Assembly: GCF_008254045.1 (NCBI RefSeq)
Contig: NZ_CP042425.1
Coordinates: 4,464,001 to 4,528,000, forward strand
Direction: 5' to 3'
Length of the DNA: 64,000 nucleotides
DNA from: Limnoglobus roseus
GTDB taxonomy: Bacteria > Planctomycetota > Planctomycetia > Gemmatales > Gemmataceae
Positions within the stretch are counted from its first letter, which is position 1; every line of letters begins with the position of its first letter. The notes beneath the pieces were generated by a model. It made no database searches, was not told the origin of the DNA, and saw only the letters and a program-made list of their open reading frames with translations. Positions 43,053 through 51,559 of the stretch are shown here, in pieces. Both the position numbers and the translations under genes were made by a program.

Positions 43053-43445
43053 ATGGCGTCGGTTGCGCAAATTCGTCAAATCGTGCGGGATCACTTCACC
43101 GAGAAAGCAAACTGGCGCCGTCACAAGGCGATGGAACTCGAGGCCCGGCAGCGGCACGGCGTAGACAAGAATCTTTGCCACGCGGAATCGATCGAGGCGG
43201 TGGCGGCCTTCGCCGAATCGCTCCCCGACAGCGACCCCGCGTGGGCCGAACTGGCGGCGTGTGATGCGTTGACCGACGAGTTCGAAGGGCTGCGGATCCC
43301 GGGCGGAGTTCACCAGAGTACGATCCATTTGGGCGATCCGTTGACGGGCATCTCGCCGGCCAAACTCGAAGCCGCGTTCCGCGGTTGGGCGGAATGTGTA
43401 ATTCTTGAGGCGAGAAATCCAACACCCCGTTTGGATGAGGTATAG
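43053..43445 (+). CDS. Hypothetical protein, 130 residues
   Basis: Starts at ATG 43053 with AGGAGAAAGG upstream, a good ribosome site. The protein is soluble and mixed alpha/beta: VAQIRQIVRDHFTEKANWRR, HAESIEAVAAFAESLPDSDP, then GLRIPGGVHQSTIHLGDPLT and LEAAFRGWAECVILEARN. No family recognised and no signal peptide. It is isolated: the next genes to the right are on the minus strand and converge toward it. Probably a real gene of the accessory region of unknown function. Confidence 0.65.
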   Translation: MASVAQIRQIVRDHFTEKANWRRHKAMELEARQRHGVDKNLCHAESIEAVAAFAESLPDSDPAWAELAACDALTDEFEGLRIPGGVHQSTIHLGDPLTGISPAKLEAAFRGWAECVILEARNPTPRLDEV

Positions 43446-43777
43446 TCTTTGATTCTTGGCGGCAGGGATCGGACCGGGTGCCGTTCACGACACGAGGAAA
43501 GTCACACCCCGCATCCCATCCTACCGTATGGGGATCAGAACGTTGACGGGCTGGAGGAGCGATCGATCCTCTTGCCGCCACGGGGCGAGGTCGAAACGAC
43601 GACTTGCTCCCGCGCCCGATCACAGGCATACGTGCCCCTGAGCCCCGACCTCCGCTGACACTGAGCCAGTAGCCGGCGCCCATGGTGGGCCGGATTCCGT
43701 TGCCGGTGCCCGCCGCGAGGTCCGATCGCCAGCCCGCCCGGTGATGATCCGCCCGCTCGCCGACACGTGCGACGGCA

Positions 43778-44698
43778 TCACCCAATCCACCCCTGGCGCC
43801 AGCGGTAAACCTGACCGGGCAGATCGGTCAACCGCGAGTTCACGGCTGCAGGGTCGAACGCCTGTCGCTCAACGGCCAGGTCCCCCACGGCTATTGCGGG
43901 CAGCGGTTCGTCTTCATCCAAGACTGGCCGGTCGAGCCCGGGCCCGCCCGCCGTCTCCGGTGGGCACGCTCCCTCCCGCGGGCACGCCCCCTCGCCGCCC
44001 AGGCAAGTCGGATAGTCGATGTCGAAATCCCACGGCACGACGGCTTCGAGCAGTAATTCGTGCCGCCAGTCGGCCGTCAGGTCGTAGACCCACGCTCCCG
44101 CCGCCGCCTTCCCGTCGCCGAACACGTCGCTCACGTACGCGGCCCGCTCGTCCTCGCACCCGTGCGGCCCGTCGTTCCCGTACCCGGTCCAGGGGCCGAA
44201 GCATCTCCCGCCGACGTCGAACCGGTGCCGCTCGACGTCCTGCGTCCAGCCCATTGCCGTCCGAATGGCGTGGTGAAAGGCGTACAGGTCGTCGTCCTCG
44301 ACCAACAGCGTCCGCCAGACGGGCGGATCAACGCCGAGGAGTGTCACGCGAAATTGAAATACCAGCCCCGGGATCGGTTCTCGGGGCGGAGGCGGGGCAG
44401 TGGCGGCCGCAAACCAGTTGTCGGTCTTTTGTCGGCGTTCGCGGCAGGCGTCGACCCGGCGGCGGACGGCCGCGAGCCGGCGGGCGTGCGGGGCACGGGC
44501 CACGTCCGCCAAGTCTTCCAGGTCTGCCGCCAAGTCGGCAAGCTCGGCCGTCGTGACGACGATGCCTCGTACGTTGCCTTCTAGACCGACGAGCCGGTCG
44601 TGGAGCGTGCGGAAGTACGGGTCGAAGGCGAGTAACGTCTCGCGCTGGCGGGCCGTCAGGGCGAGGGTCGCCGTCGCCTCGGAATCGTGCTCAGTCAT
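43778..44698 (-). CDS. pRiA4b ORF-3-like protein
   Basis: 306 residues from ATG 44698, which overlaps the stop of the upstream gene (ATGA). The N-terminal 110 residues are helical (LTARQRETLLAFDPYFRTLH, LADLAADLEDLADVARAPHA). The rest matches the pRiA4b ORF-3 family (PF07929-like): VFQFRVTLLGVDPPVWRTLL, DDDLYAFHHAIRTAMGWTQD, YVSDVF, WVYDLTADWRHELLLEAVVP and YPTCLGGEGACPREGACPP. The family is widespread on plasmids and islands, and its biochemical role is unsettled. It is the last gene of a three-gene minus-strand operon with overlaps, so its function is tied to the two unknown proteins before it. Confidence 0.8.
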   Translation of the reverse strand: MTEHDSEATATLALTARQRETLLAFDPYFRTLHDRLVGLEGNVRGIVVTTAELADLAADLEDLADVARAPHARRLAAVRRRVDACRERRQKTDNWFAAATAPPPPREPIPGLVFQFRVTLLGVDPPVWRTLLVEDDDLYAFHHAIRTAMGWTQDVERHRFDVGGRCFGPWTGYGNDGPHGCEDERAAYVSDVFGDGKAAAGAWVYDLTADWRHELLLEAVVPWDFDIDYPTCLGGEGACPREGACPPETAGGPGLDRPVLDEDEPLPAIAVGDLAVERQAFDPAAVNSRLTDLPGQVYRWRQGWIG

Positions 44699-45480
44699 CG
44701 CCCGCGGCCCCCCGTCCCGACCCGCTTCCGCCGTCGGGCCTCCTTCCGCAAAACGGCGAGTTCTTCCAGACGGACCGCCCACTCGATCATCGCCCCCCGG
44801 ACGGCGACCAAGTCGCGGTGGAGTTCGGCCAGCCGCCGGTCGGCCGCAGCCGACCGATCGGCGTACAGTTGTCGCAATTCCTCGGGCAGCCGCTCCGCCC
44901 ACGCCCGGGCCGACTCCCGCGAGTAGAAGGTGAATTCCAGCCACGTCAGCATCAGCACGTCGGCGAGCAGGATCACGGCCGGCGGGTCGGCCGGCGTCGC
45001 CCACCCGGCCCGTCGGGCGGCCAGTTCCGCCGTGAGCGCGGCCCGCCGGGCCTCGTCGCCACCGACAAGCAGGTCCAACCACGCCGCCCGGGCGTCCCGG
45101 CCGACGTCAGTCACGGCCGCGACCTCGGCGACCGTGTGCGGGGCGGCCCCGTCCAGCTTCGTGAACAACTCCACGGACATCTGACATTTCCGCCAAAAAG
45201 GCTTGGTGAAGCGATACCCGCGGGTGTGCATGAGCCCGGTGACCAGGCCGCCTATCGCGGTTCGGTAGGCGATTAACGCCGCCTGGCTCGGTGTGAGTGC
45301 GGCGGTCAACACTTCGATCGCTTTCACTACCGCCGCCCGCTCGACCCGATCCAAGTCGACTTTCGCGTTCAGATAGTCCGCGGCCGGACCGGCCCTCACG
45401 GACTGGCGGACGGCCCGTCCGTCGCGCCGGACGACGCGGGTGAACGCCCGCCGATCGGCTCGGACTTTGTTTTTTTGCAT
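44695..45480 (-). CDS. Hypothetical protein, operon middle gene
   Basis: 261 residues from ATG 45480 (MQKNKVRADRRAFTRVVRRD). Largely helical with a basic N-terminus. Recognisable stretches are VERAAVVKAIEVLTAALTPS, GLMHTRGYRFTKPFWRKCQM and a long C-terminal helix (QLYADRSAAADRRLAELHRD) ending in a basic patch (RKEARRRKRVGTGG). No family recognised. The start lies 85 bases inside the upstream gene and the stop overlaps the next start by four bases, so the three genes are tightly coupled. It could be a nucleic-acid-binding partner of the pRiA4b ORF-3 protein, judging only from charge and context. Confidence 0.6.
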   Translation of the reverse strand: MQKNKVRADRRAFTRVVRRDGRAVRQSVRAGPAADYLNAKVDLDRVERAAVVKAIEVLTAALTPSQAALIAYRTAIGGLVTGLMHTRGYRFTKPFWRKCQMSVELFTKLDGAAPHTVAEVAAVTDVGRDARAAWLDLLVGGDEARRAALTAELAARRAGWATPADPPAVILLADVLMLTWLEFTFYSRESARAWAERLPEELRQLYADRSAAADRRLAELHRDLVAVRGAMIEWAVRLEELAVLRKEARRRKRVGTGGRGR

Positions 45481-46418
45481 AATTTGTTGCGCCCGTACGC
45501 GAGGGCCAAATCACGTTGATCGTGCCCCGCGATCAATCGATCGTAACTCCTCGAAAAATCGCTGGATAGGTCAAATTTTGGGCGACCTTTTCGGCCCTGA
45601 CGTTTGGCCGCGTGGACGCGGAGTTCGGGGCCCGTTTCGGCCTCCGGCGGCGTGGCGAGTTCCGGCCGCATCTGGTTACTGGGCTGTGGGTTCGGGTGAA
45701 GCGACCATGCCGCGTCGGAGAGCCGGAGGCGAGAAAAAGTGTTCCCCGATTTCGACCCGATTTCGTTGACCAAGGCCAGGGCTTCGAGGTTGAGGTCGAA
45801 CGGCGAAAGCATGGCCGCCGCCCACCAGCACCGGCGACGGGCCCAGTCGACCGCTGTTTGGTGGTCTGCAACCGTTGCGGGCGTCGATGGCACCTTGACG
45901 AATCGCGACTCGGCGAAGGCCAGAATGGCCTCGTCGAGCGCGTCCGGTCCGTTGAAGTATGCGACCGACTTCAGCACGGACTCGGCGGTCGGCCGGAGTG
46001 GGGCGCCGAGCAGACTGTTGCGAACGAACGCAGGACAGTCGAGCCGATCGCGACAGTTGAAAAAAAGTTTCTCGACGAACCCGACGACGACCGCGGGGAG
46101 GCCGAGGCGGGGACCGATTTGCTCGTCGGCCTCCCGGGCGAGGAGGCGGGCTTGCAGGATGAGTCGGTCGTCCGAAGCGGCCGTTCGCTGCCACCGCTCG
46201 GCGGCGGTAATCGCCGACCACTCGTCGACCGTCGGGGCGTCCCACCCCCACGCGTACTGGGTGGTGAGCAGCTTCCGCACGAGCGCGTCGGGCACGTCCG
46301 GCTTCCGCGTTGCGACGAACGCGAGCCGGGCCTGATGCAGGGCGGCGGCCAGCCGCGGCCGCCAGTCCGGTGGCCGGACGGGCGAATCGAAGCGGAGATC
46401 CCAGAAGGTGTCGGACAT
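45396..46418 (-). CDS. Hypothetical protein, operon first gene
   Basis: 340 residues from ATG 46418 (MSDTFWDLRFDSPVRPPDWR). The central region includes WGWDAPTVDEWSAITAAERW and an HTH-like stretch, LILQARLLAREADEQIGPRL, GLPAVVVGFVEKLFFNCRDR. That pattern is seen in phage or plasmid proteins where a low-complexity helix bundle precedes a DNA-binding helix. The C-terminus is basic and disordered-looking (AKRQGRKGRPKFDLSSDFSR). It overlaps the next gene by 85 bases. No family recognised; DNA binding is inference. Confidence 0.6.
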   Translation of the reverse strand: MSDTFWDLRFDSPVRPPDWRPRLAAALHQARLAFVATRKPDVPDALVRKLLTTQYAWGWDAPTVDEWSAITAAERWQRTAASDDRLILQARLLAREADEQIGPRLGLPAVVVGFVEKLFFNCRDRLDCPAFVRNSLLGAPLRPTAESVLKSVAYFNGPDALDEAILAFAESRFVKVPSTPATVADHQTAVDWARRRCWWAAAMLSPFDLNLEALALVNEIGSKSGNTFSRLRLSDAAWSLHPNPQPSNQMRPELATPPEAETGPELRVHAAKRQGRKGRPKFDLSSDFSRSYDRLIAGHDQRDLALAYGRNKLCKKTKSEPIGGRSPASSGATDGPSASP

Positions 46419-46742
46419 GGCTATAACTCCATCGGGGTGGCACGGGCCAAGTCCTTTAGATTGGCCGATACGTTTGATCGCCGCTAGCTCGATAGTACGC
46501 AAAGTTGATGGGTGGCTCGCTCGGCACACTGCTGGGGCCGTTTGCCATGTGGCGACAGCCCCCGTGAACTGCGCGGGGGGCAGACAGTTCGCGGGACATG
46601 CGATGCACCACTTGCAGCCGCAGCCCCGTATCGACTTGGCGTCAGAACGATCGGCGACCCGGACGCTTCTCAGAGGCCATCGAAGGTGTTGAGCACGACC
46701 GGCACGAGGATCTGAGCCCGTACAAAAGGGTCATACGGACCG
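46419..46742. other. Divergent intergenic region
   Basis: 324 bases between the minus-strand operon and the plus-strand hypothetical gene at 46743. Promoters for both should lie here; no convincing hexamer pair, operator or RNA was identified. Confidence 0.4.
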
Positions 46743-47807
46743 ATGCTTGCACCGGGCACCTCGAAAGAGTCACTGGGCCGCGCCTCGTATCGGAAGGCCC
46801 CCTGCCATATGGATGAGTTTCTACGCGCGAATCGAACTTGGGTCGCGTCCTTCAGCTCGGGGGAACCGCTTCTCGCCATCCCCTTGGAGGTGTGGGACGA
46901 GCCGGCCCTCCGACCGAAGTTCTTGACCAGCACGTGGGAAACCGAGCATCAGTTCTCGCAGCTCTGCTCCCAGGCCCGTGCACAAGGGGTCTGGAACGGC
47001 CAATGCGTTCGCAGCCGCCTTTTCGACAATGCCCAAACTGAGGTCTTCGAGTCGGAGGGGACTGTCGACGGACAGTCCAGAGTTATTCGGAGCGGCCCTA
47101 ACTTGGTTCTGAAGCGGAAGTTTGATGAAGAACAAACCCGCTTGCGCGGGGTGGCCGGCTGGCTCATGACCAATCCGGTCTACCAGAGGGACCGGGACGA
47201 CTTGAGGGCGGCTTACGAGGCGGCCGCGGTTGGTGACTGCTACCCGTTCCCGTTCCTCCGGCAGGAGGTCGAATCGATGAGTATTCGGCGTCTTCAGGAA
47301 GGGCCGAGGAAACGGTTCGCCGAACATGCCCTCGGCTTCATGAGCCGGTGGGGGCTTACCGGGCTGACGACATGGGACTTGCCCGACCCCGAACGCCTCC
47401 TCCTGCCCAACCCGTACCCGACGAACTACGGCGTCCCCGACACGCTCCACGGAGTGCACATCTACGTCCCCGTCCATTACCCCCTTCAAAAGAACGACCC
47501 GCTGTTGGAAGACATCCGGAGGGCACAGGAAAGAGCAGCCGTCCGGAATGCCCTGCCGCCCGAGTTTGCCGGGATAAGACATCACGGTCAACTGGCGACC
47601 ATTTTTCTTATCGTGTACGTCGGTCAAGTCCTAAAGAGCCGGTTTCCAGACGCGTTACCTCGCGGCTTCGTCAAATGGATGGAGTCGTGCCAATCACGGT
47701 TCAGCGGAACGAGTCTGGAGCGGGTCGGGGCTCTTCACAAAGAGATTAAAAACCTTGGCCGCAAGAAGTATGACCCAGACGACGTGTACCCGTTGACCGA
47801 GTGGTAG
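46743..47807 (+). CDS. Hypothetical protein, 354 residues
   Basis: The start is ATG 46743; ATG 46809 (MDEFLRANRTWVASF) is an alternative and neither has a strong ribosome site. Soluble, with WETEHQFSQLCSQARAQGVW, a basic segment LVLKRKFDEEQTRLRGVAGW, TTWDLPDPERLLLPNPYPTN and VHIYVPVHYPLQKNDPLLED. The end is helical (FVKWMESCQSRFSGTSLERV). No catalytic motif is recognised. Codon use is slightly less GC-biased than the AAA+/VWA cluster. It stands between the pRiA4b operon and the integrated element, so it is probably accessory. Function unknown. Confidence 0.65.
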   Translation: MLAPGTSKESLGRASYRKAPCHMDEFLRANRTWVASFSSGEPLLAIPLEVWDEPALRPKFLTSTWETEHQFSQLCSQARAQGVWNGQCVRSRLFDNAQTEVFESEGTVDGQSRVIRSGPNLVLKRKFDEEQTRLRGVAGWLMTNPVYQRDRDDLRAAYEAAAVGDCYPFPFLRQEVESMSIRRLQEGPRKRFAEHALGFMSRWGLTGLTTWDLPDPERLLLPNPYPTNYGVPDTLHGVHIYVPVHYPLQKNDPLLEDIRRAQERAAVRNALPPEFAGIRHHGQLATIFLIVYVGQVLKSRFPDALPRGFVKWMESCQSRFSGTSLERVGALHKEIKNLGRKKYDPDDVYPLTEW

Positions 47808-48014
47808 GTTATTCTCTCTTCACACTTCTATGGTCCGCTCGTCCGTTGCCTCACATCGTCAACTGCCAGTACCCAAACGGGTGCCCACGGTACATGCCTC
47901 TCTCCCACCCTGCCACGCCCCTGAAGGTGTGGGGGCGCGATTATTTTATTTTACAGCCCGCGAACAACTGACGGGAACTGCTGAAATGTGTTCGTCACGT
48001 GAGGTCTGAACGCC

Positions 48015-48284
48015 ATGACCCTGCCGAAGCATTTCCAACTTGATCAACCGATAGCCGCGGATGACCGAGCCAGAGCCGATGAAGGGGCGATGGTACTCTC
48101 GCCCGCTCAGTTCGCCGAACTCCTCGGCTTGAGCCGAGGCACCGTGTACTTCTGGCTCGGTCGCGGACGGCTCCGGGGGGCGGCGCGGAAGCGTGGAAAA
48201 CATTGGTTGATCCTACGCGAAGCCGCATTGAAGGCGGTATTTCACGGGACCGAGTGGGACGTGCAGCCCCGACCACGACAGTAG
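48015..48284 (+). CDS. Helix-turn-helix (excisionase/MerR-like) protein
   Basis: 89 residues. The core LSPAQFAELLGLSRGTVYFW, LGRGRLRGAARKRGKHWLIL is a winged HTH of the HTH_17/excisionase type: it has a short helix pair, a W-x-x-x-G-x-L wing-like turn and the RGKHWLI strand. Such small proteins act as Xis directionality factors or repressors in integrated elements. It is 108 bases upstream of the primase-helicase gene, in the same direction, with an integrase further downstream. A role in excision or copy control of this element is likely but inferred. Confidence 0.7.
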   Translation: MTLPKHFQLDQPIAADDRARADEGAMVLSPAQFAELLGLSRGTVYFWLGRGRLRGAARKRGKHWLILREAALKAVFHGTEWDVQPRPRQ

Positions 48285-48392
48285 TTCGGAAAGTTTCGCC
48301 GGTCGTTGAGCGTCGGCCGGAGTAAAGACCGCGGGTCCGGTTGCAGCCAGACCCGCGGAGACCACACGCTCGCTCTTAACGGGAGTTGCGCC

Positions 48393-51041
48393 ATGGTTGA
48401 TGGTATCTTATCACACGGCCGGCCGGTCGAGAATATGACTGCGGTCACGGCCGACAACAGGTGCCGGGTCTGCGGGGGCGACCACAAATGTTCCTTCGGC
48501 GACGGCGGTCTGCTGATTTGCGGCCGCAACTCGGACGCCGTCGAGGGGTTCGTGTACCTCGGTCAGGCGGCCGGCGACGATCAGTTCGGCCTGTACCGTG
48601 AGGCCGGCGGAGGCGGTAACGCGCGGGGCCGCCGCCCGAACCAAGCCCGACAAGCCGCCTCGGCGTCGGCCGCCGAGGACTGGGCGACCCGCATCGCCGA
48701 ATGTGCGAAACGGTTTTGCCCGGACCGCCGGACTGAACTTGCCGGTCTCCTGAGATTGCCCGTCGAAGTCCTCGACTGGTTGCCCGGCCTCGGCTACCTC
48801 AGCGAGGTAAAGTTCGTCGGCGCCGCGACCATTGACGACGGCTGCTGGACGTTCCCGGAACGCGACGCCCAAGGGCGGCCGGTCGGTGTCATCCGTCGGT
48901 ATCGGGACGGGCGGAAGCAGGCGATGAAGGGGGGCCGCCGGGGGCTCTGTCTGCCAATTTACTGGCGGGCGCAGAAGGGTCCCGTGTACCTTGTCGAAGG
49001 GCCGTCCGACGCGCTGGCGATGACGGCGGCGGAGTTGGCGGCCGTCGGGCGGCCGTCGAATTGTGGCGGGGCCGATGAACTCGTGAAGCTGCTGCGGGAC
49101 ATGCCCAAGGAGCGGGAAATCTACGTCATCGGTGAGAACGATCAAAAGGCAGACGGAACGTGGCCCGGGCGGAAGGGCGCCGAGTCTTTGGCGGGCCGCT
49201 TGGCCCGCGGCTTGGGCCGCCAGATCAAAATCGCCTTCCCGCCGGCTGGGGCGAAAGACGTTAGGGCGTGGCTGACTCAATCGGATCGAGTGTGGACGCC
49301 GTGGCCGGACCGCGGCCGTGCCCTCGCGGCCGAACTCGTGACGGCCGCCGAAGTGGTCACACCCGATGCCGTCTTGGCACTCATCACGGACGACGCCGGC
49401 GGCACCGATCCGACCGACGCCGAGCGAGGCCGGCGGTTCGTCGATCTTTTCGGTGGCCGGGTGCGGTACGTCGAGGATTGGGCCGCCTGGTGCGTTTTCG
49501 ATGATCGGCGGTGGGTCCGCGATCCGGAGGGGATCCGCGTCCAGCGCCTCGCATTCGACCACGGCGGAAGTCTCCGCAAGAACGAAGCGTCAAATCCCGA
49601 AGGGCAATTGGCAAACGAGGCGACCACGTCTCCCGACGCCCCGTCCGACGCCGGGGCTCTGACGGGCGGTGTGGAAAAGTGGTTGAGCATGCGTTCGGTG
49701 CAGAGCCTGCTCGCCGCCGCCCGGAGCGACCCCCGCGTGTTTGTCCCCGTCGGGGCCGACGTGTTCGACACGCACCCGCACTTGCTGAACGTCGCGAACG
49801 GCACGATCGACCTCCGCACGGGCGTCTTGGGCCCGCACACGCCCGAAGATTTCCTCACCGTGCTGTGCCCAACCGCGTTCGAACCGGACGCGGCCTGCCC
49901 GGCTTACGACCGATTCCTCGACGGCCTGTTCCCCGGCCGGCCGGCCGTGGCCCAGTTCGTCCGCGACTTCGGCGGGTACGCCCTGACGGGCGAAACTTGT
50001 GACCAGTCGTACCTCGTGTTCGCGGGGGAAGGTTCGAACGGCAAGTCGGTACTGCTCGAGTTGTGGGGGGCCGTCCTCGGCAACGACCTGACGTACCACG
50101 CGCCGCCCGAACTCCTCGTCGACGGCGGGCCCGACCGCCATCCGACCGAACGGGCATCCCTTCGGGGGAAGAGGCTGGTCGTTTGCTCCGAGACCGAGGA
50201 GGAAGGCTGCCTGAACGAACGCCGCTTGAAGTCGCTCACGGGGTCCGACACGATCACGGCCAGATTCTGCCGGCAGGACTTCCACAGCTTCATCCCGACG
50301 TTCAAACTGGTTCTCGCGACGAACTACCTGCCGCGGGTTCGCGGGACCGACCACGGGACGTGGCGGCGACTGCGCCTGGTCGAGTTCCTCCGCAAGTTCT
50401 GGACGCCGGCCGACTGCCTCGCCAACCCCGTGGGCGACTTCCGTCCGGAGGACCAAGCGGACGCCTCGCTGCCCACCCGCCTCCGCGGCGCGGCGGCCGG
50501 CGTCCTCGCCGCGATGGTCCGGGCGGCGATCCGGTTCTACGCCGCCGGCCGCCGCGTTACTCCGCCCGAAGAGGTGATGAACGCCGTGGCCGAGTACCGC
50601 CGAGACGAGGATCTGATCGGACAGTTCTTCGCGGAACGGGTGCGGCCGACCGCCGCTCCGAGTCTCGCGGGAGCGGAGTTCTACGCCGCCTTCCAAGATT
50701 GGCTCCGAAAGCAGGGTTACGCCGAGCGATACCTGATTGGTCCGAAGAAGTTCGGCCGCGAGGCGAAGAGGAAGTTCGACGTGAAGAAGTGCTCCCGCCA
50801 GCGGTACGCGGTCCGCGTGCTGTCGGACTCGGAGTGCGAATGCCACCCTGCGTGGGACGGTGGGAGCGACGGGAGGCAGTTTCGGGTTGATCGCGCATCG
50901 GAGACCGATCAACCTCGCGCGATGACTTCCGCGTCCGTCGGTGCCACCGCCGAACCACCCGCCACCCCTCCATCCGGGCGGGCAGTGGACCAAGCGTCTG
51001 AAGGGGCAGGAGATCGCCGCGATCGTCAGCCGCCGTGTTGA
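48393..51041 (+). CDS. P4-type primase-helicase (TOPRIM plus D5_N/SF3 helicase)
   Basis: 882 residues from ATG 48393, chosen for GGGAG seven bases upstream. N-terminal zinc motif: CRVCGGDHKC...LICGR. TOPRIM-like domain: VYLVEGPSDALAMTAAELAA with catalytic Glu, and IYVIGENDQKADG. D5_N region: about residues 395-540. SF3 helicase: VFAGEGSNGKSVLLELWGAV (Walker A near 545), LVVCSETEEEG as B motif, and FKLVLATNYLPRVRGTDHGT as motif C; a poxvirus-D5-type C-terminal winged domain follows. It should prime and unwind DNA for autonomous replication of a phage satellite or plasmid-like element. The integrase and HTH genes around it support that. The final 70 residues are Pro/Ser-rich. Confidence 0.88.
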   Translation: MVDGILSHGRPVENMTAVTADNRCRVCGGDHKCSFGDGGLLICGRNSDAVEGFVYLGQAAGDDQFGLYREAGGGGNARGRRPNQARQAASASAAEDWATRIAECAKRFCPDRRTELAGLLRLPVEVLDWLPGLGYLSEVKFVGAATIDDGCWTFPERDAQGRPVGVIRRYRDGRKQAMKGGRRGLCLPIYWRAQKGPVYLVEGPSDALAMTAAELAAVGRPSNCGGADELVKLLRDMPKEREIYVIGENDQKADGTWPGRKGAESLAGRLARGLGRQIKIAFPPAGAKDVRAWLTQSDRVWTPWPDRGRALAAELVTAAEVVTPDAVLALITDDAGGTDPTDAERGRRFVDLFGGRVRYVEDWAAWCVFDDRRWVRDPEGIRVQRLAFDHGGSLRKNEASNPEGQLANEATTSPDAPSDAGALTGGVEKWLSMRSVQSLLAAARSDPRVFVPVGADVFDTHPHLLNVANGTIDLRTGVLGPHTPEDFLTVLCPTAFEPDAACPAYDRFLDGLFPGRPAVAQFVRDFGGYALTGETCDQSYLVFAGEGSNGKSVLLELWGAVLGNDLTYHAPPELLVDGGPDRHPTERASLRGKRLVVCSETEEEGCLNERRLKSLTGSDTITARFCRQDFHSFIPTFKLVLATNYLPRVRGTDHGTWRRLRLVEFLRKFWTPADCLANPVGDFRPEDQADASLPTRLRGAAAGVLAAMVRAAIRFYAAGRRVTPPEEVMNAVAEYRRDEDLIGQFFAERVRPTAAPSLAGAEFYAAFQDWLRKQGYAERYLIGPKKFGREAKRKFDVKKCSRQRYAVRVLSDSECECHPAWDGGSDGRQFRVDRASETDQPRAMTSASVGATAEPPATPPSGRAVDQASEGAGDRRDRQPPC

Positions 51042-51223
51042 CGGGCGTGGCGTGGGGAGGGTGGCAGCGGCGAAATCACTCGTCACCCTCCCCACGCCGT
51101 CCCGCCACACAGAGGGCTGAGTTCATTTCCGCTCAGCGGTTCCCCGGCGATCAAGGCCCGCGGATCGTCGGAACCTTCCGGCCTACCGACCTACTGCCCG
51201 CGAACATTATTAACGAGAATCTC

Positions 51224-51496
51224 ATGAGTTCTTCGACCAACCCGAGTCCCCCAATCCGACGTGGCCATCTCGTGCCCGGTCTGTTACGCCGCAAGGAAGC
51301 GGCGGAGTACTGTTCGGTTTCTGTTGCCACCTGGGACCGCCTGAACGCTGCCGGCTTGACGCCCGAACCGGCTCACCTCGGCGGGGCGGTCGGGTGGAAC
51401 CGACGCGAACTGTCGGCGTGGATCGACGCGGGTTGCCCCCGCCGCGTCGAGTGGACGACGCAGTGGAAAGCGATCGTCGCCGCGCGGCGACGATGA
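51224..51496 (+). CDS. AlpA/excisionase-like HTH protein
   Basis: 90 residues from ATG 51224 (the frame extends upstream without a better start). Core: GLLRRKEAAEYCSVSVATWD, RLNAAGLTPEPAHLGGAVGW, NRRELSAWIDAGCPRR. This is the short HTH_17/AlpA pattern, where a helix pair is followed by the W-x-R-x-E-L-x-x-W-I signature. AlpA-like proteins activate or direct excision by the adjacent integrase. It lies 63 bases before the integrase gene, same strand. Together with the HTH protein at 48015 the element has two small DNA-binding regulators, a common lysogeny-excision arrangement. Confidence 0.75.
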   Translation: MSSSTNPSPPIRRGHLVPGLLRRKEAAEYCSVSVATWDRLNAAGLTPEPAHLGGAVGWNRRELSAWIDAGCPRRVEWTTQWKAIVAARRR

Positions 51497-51559
51497 AGTT
51501 CCGATCGAGTTCGACGACAGCCTGTTCTCCTGATTTCCTAAACCCCGTGGAGTCCAACG

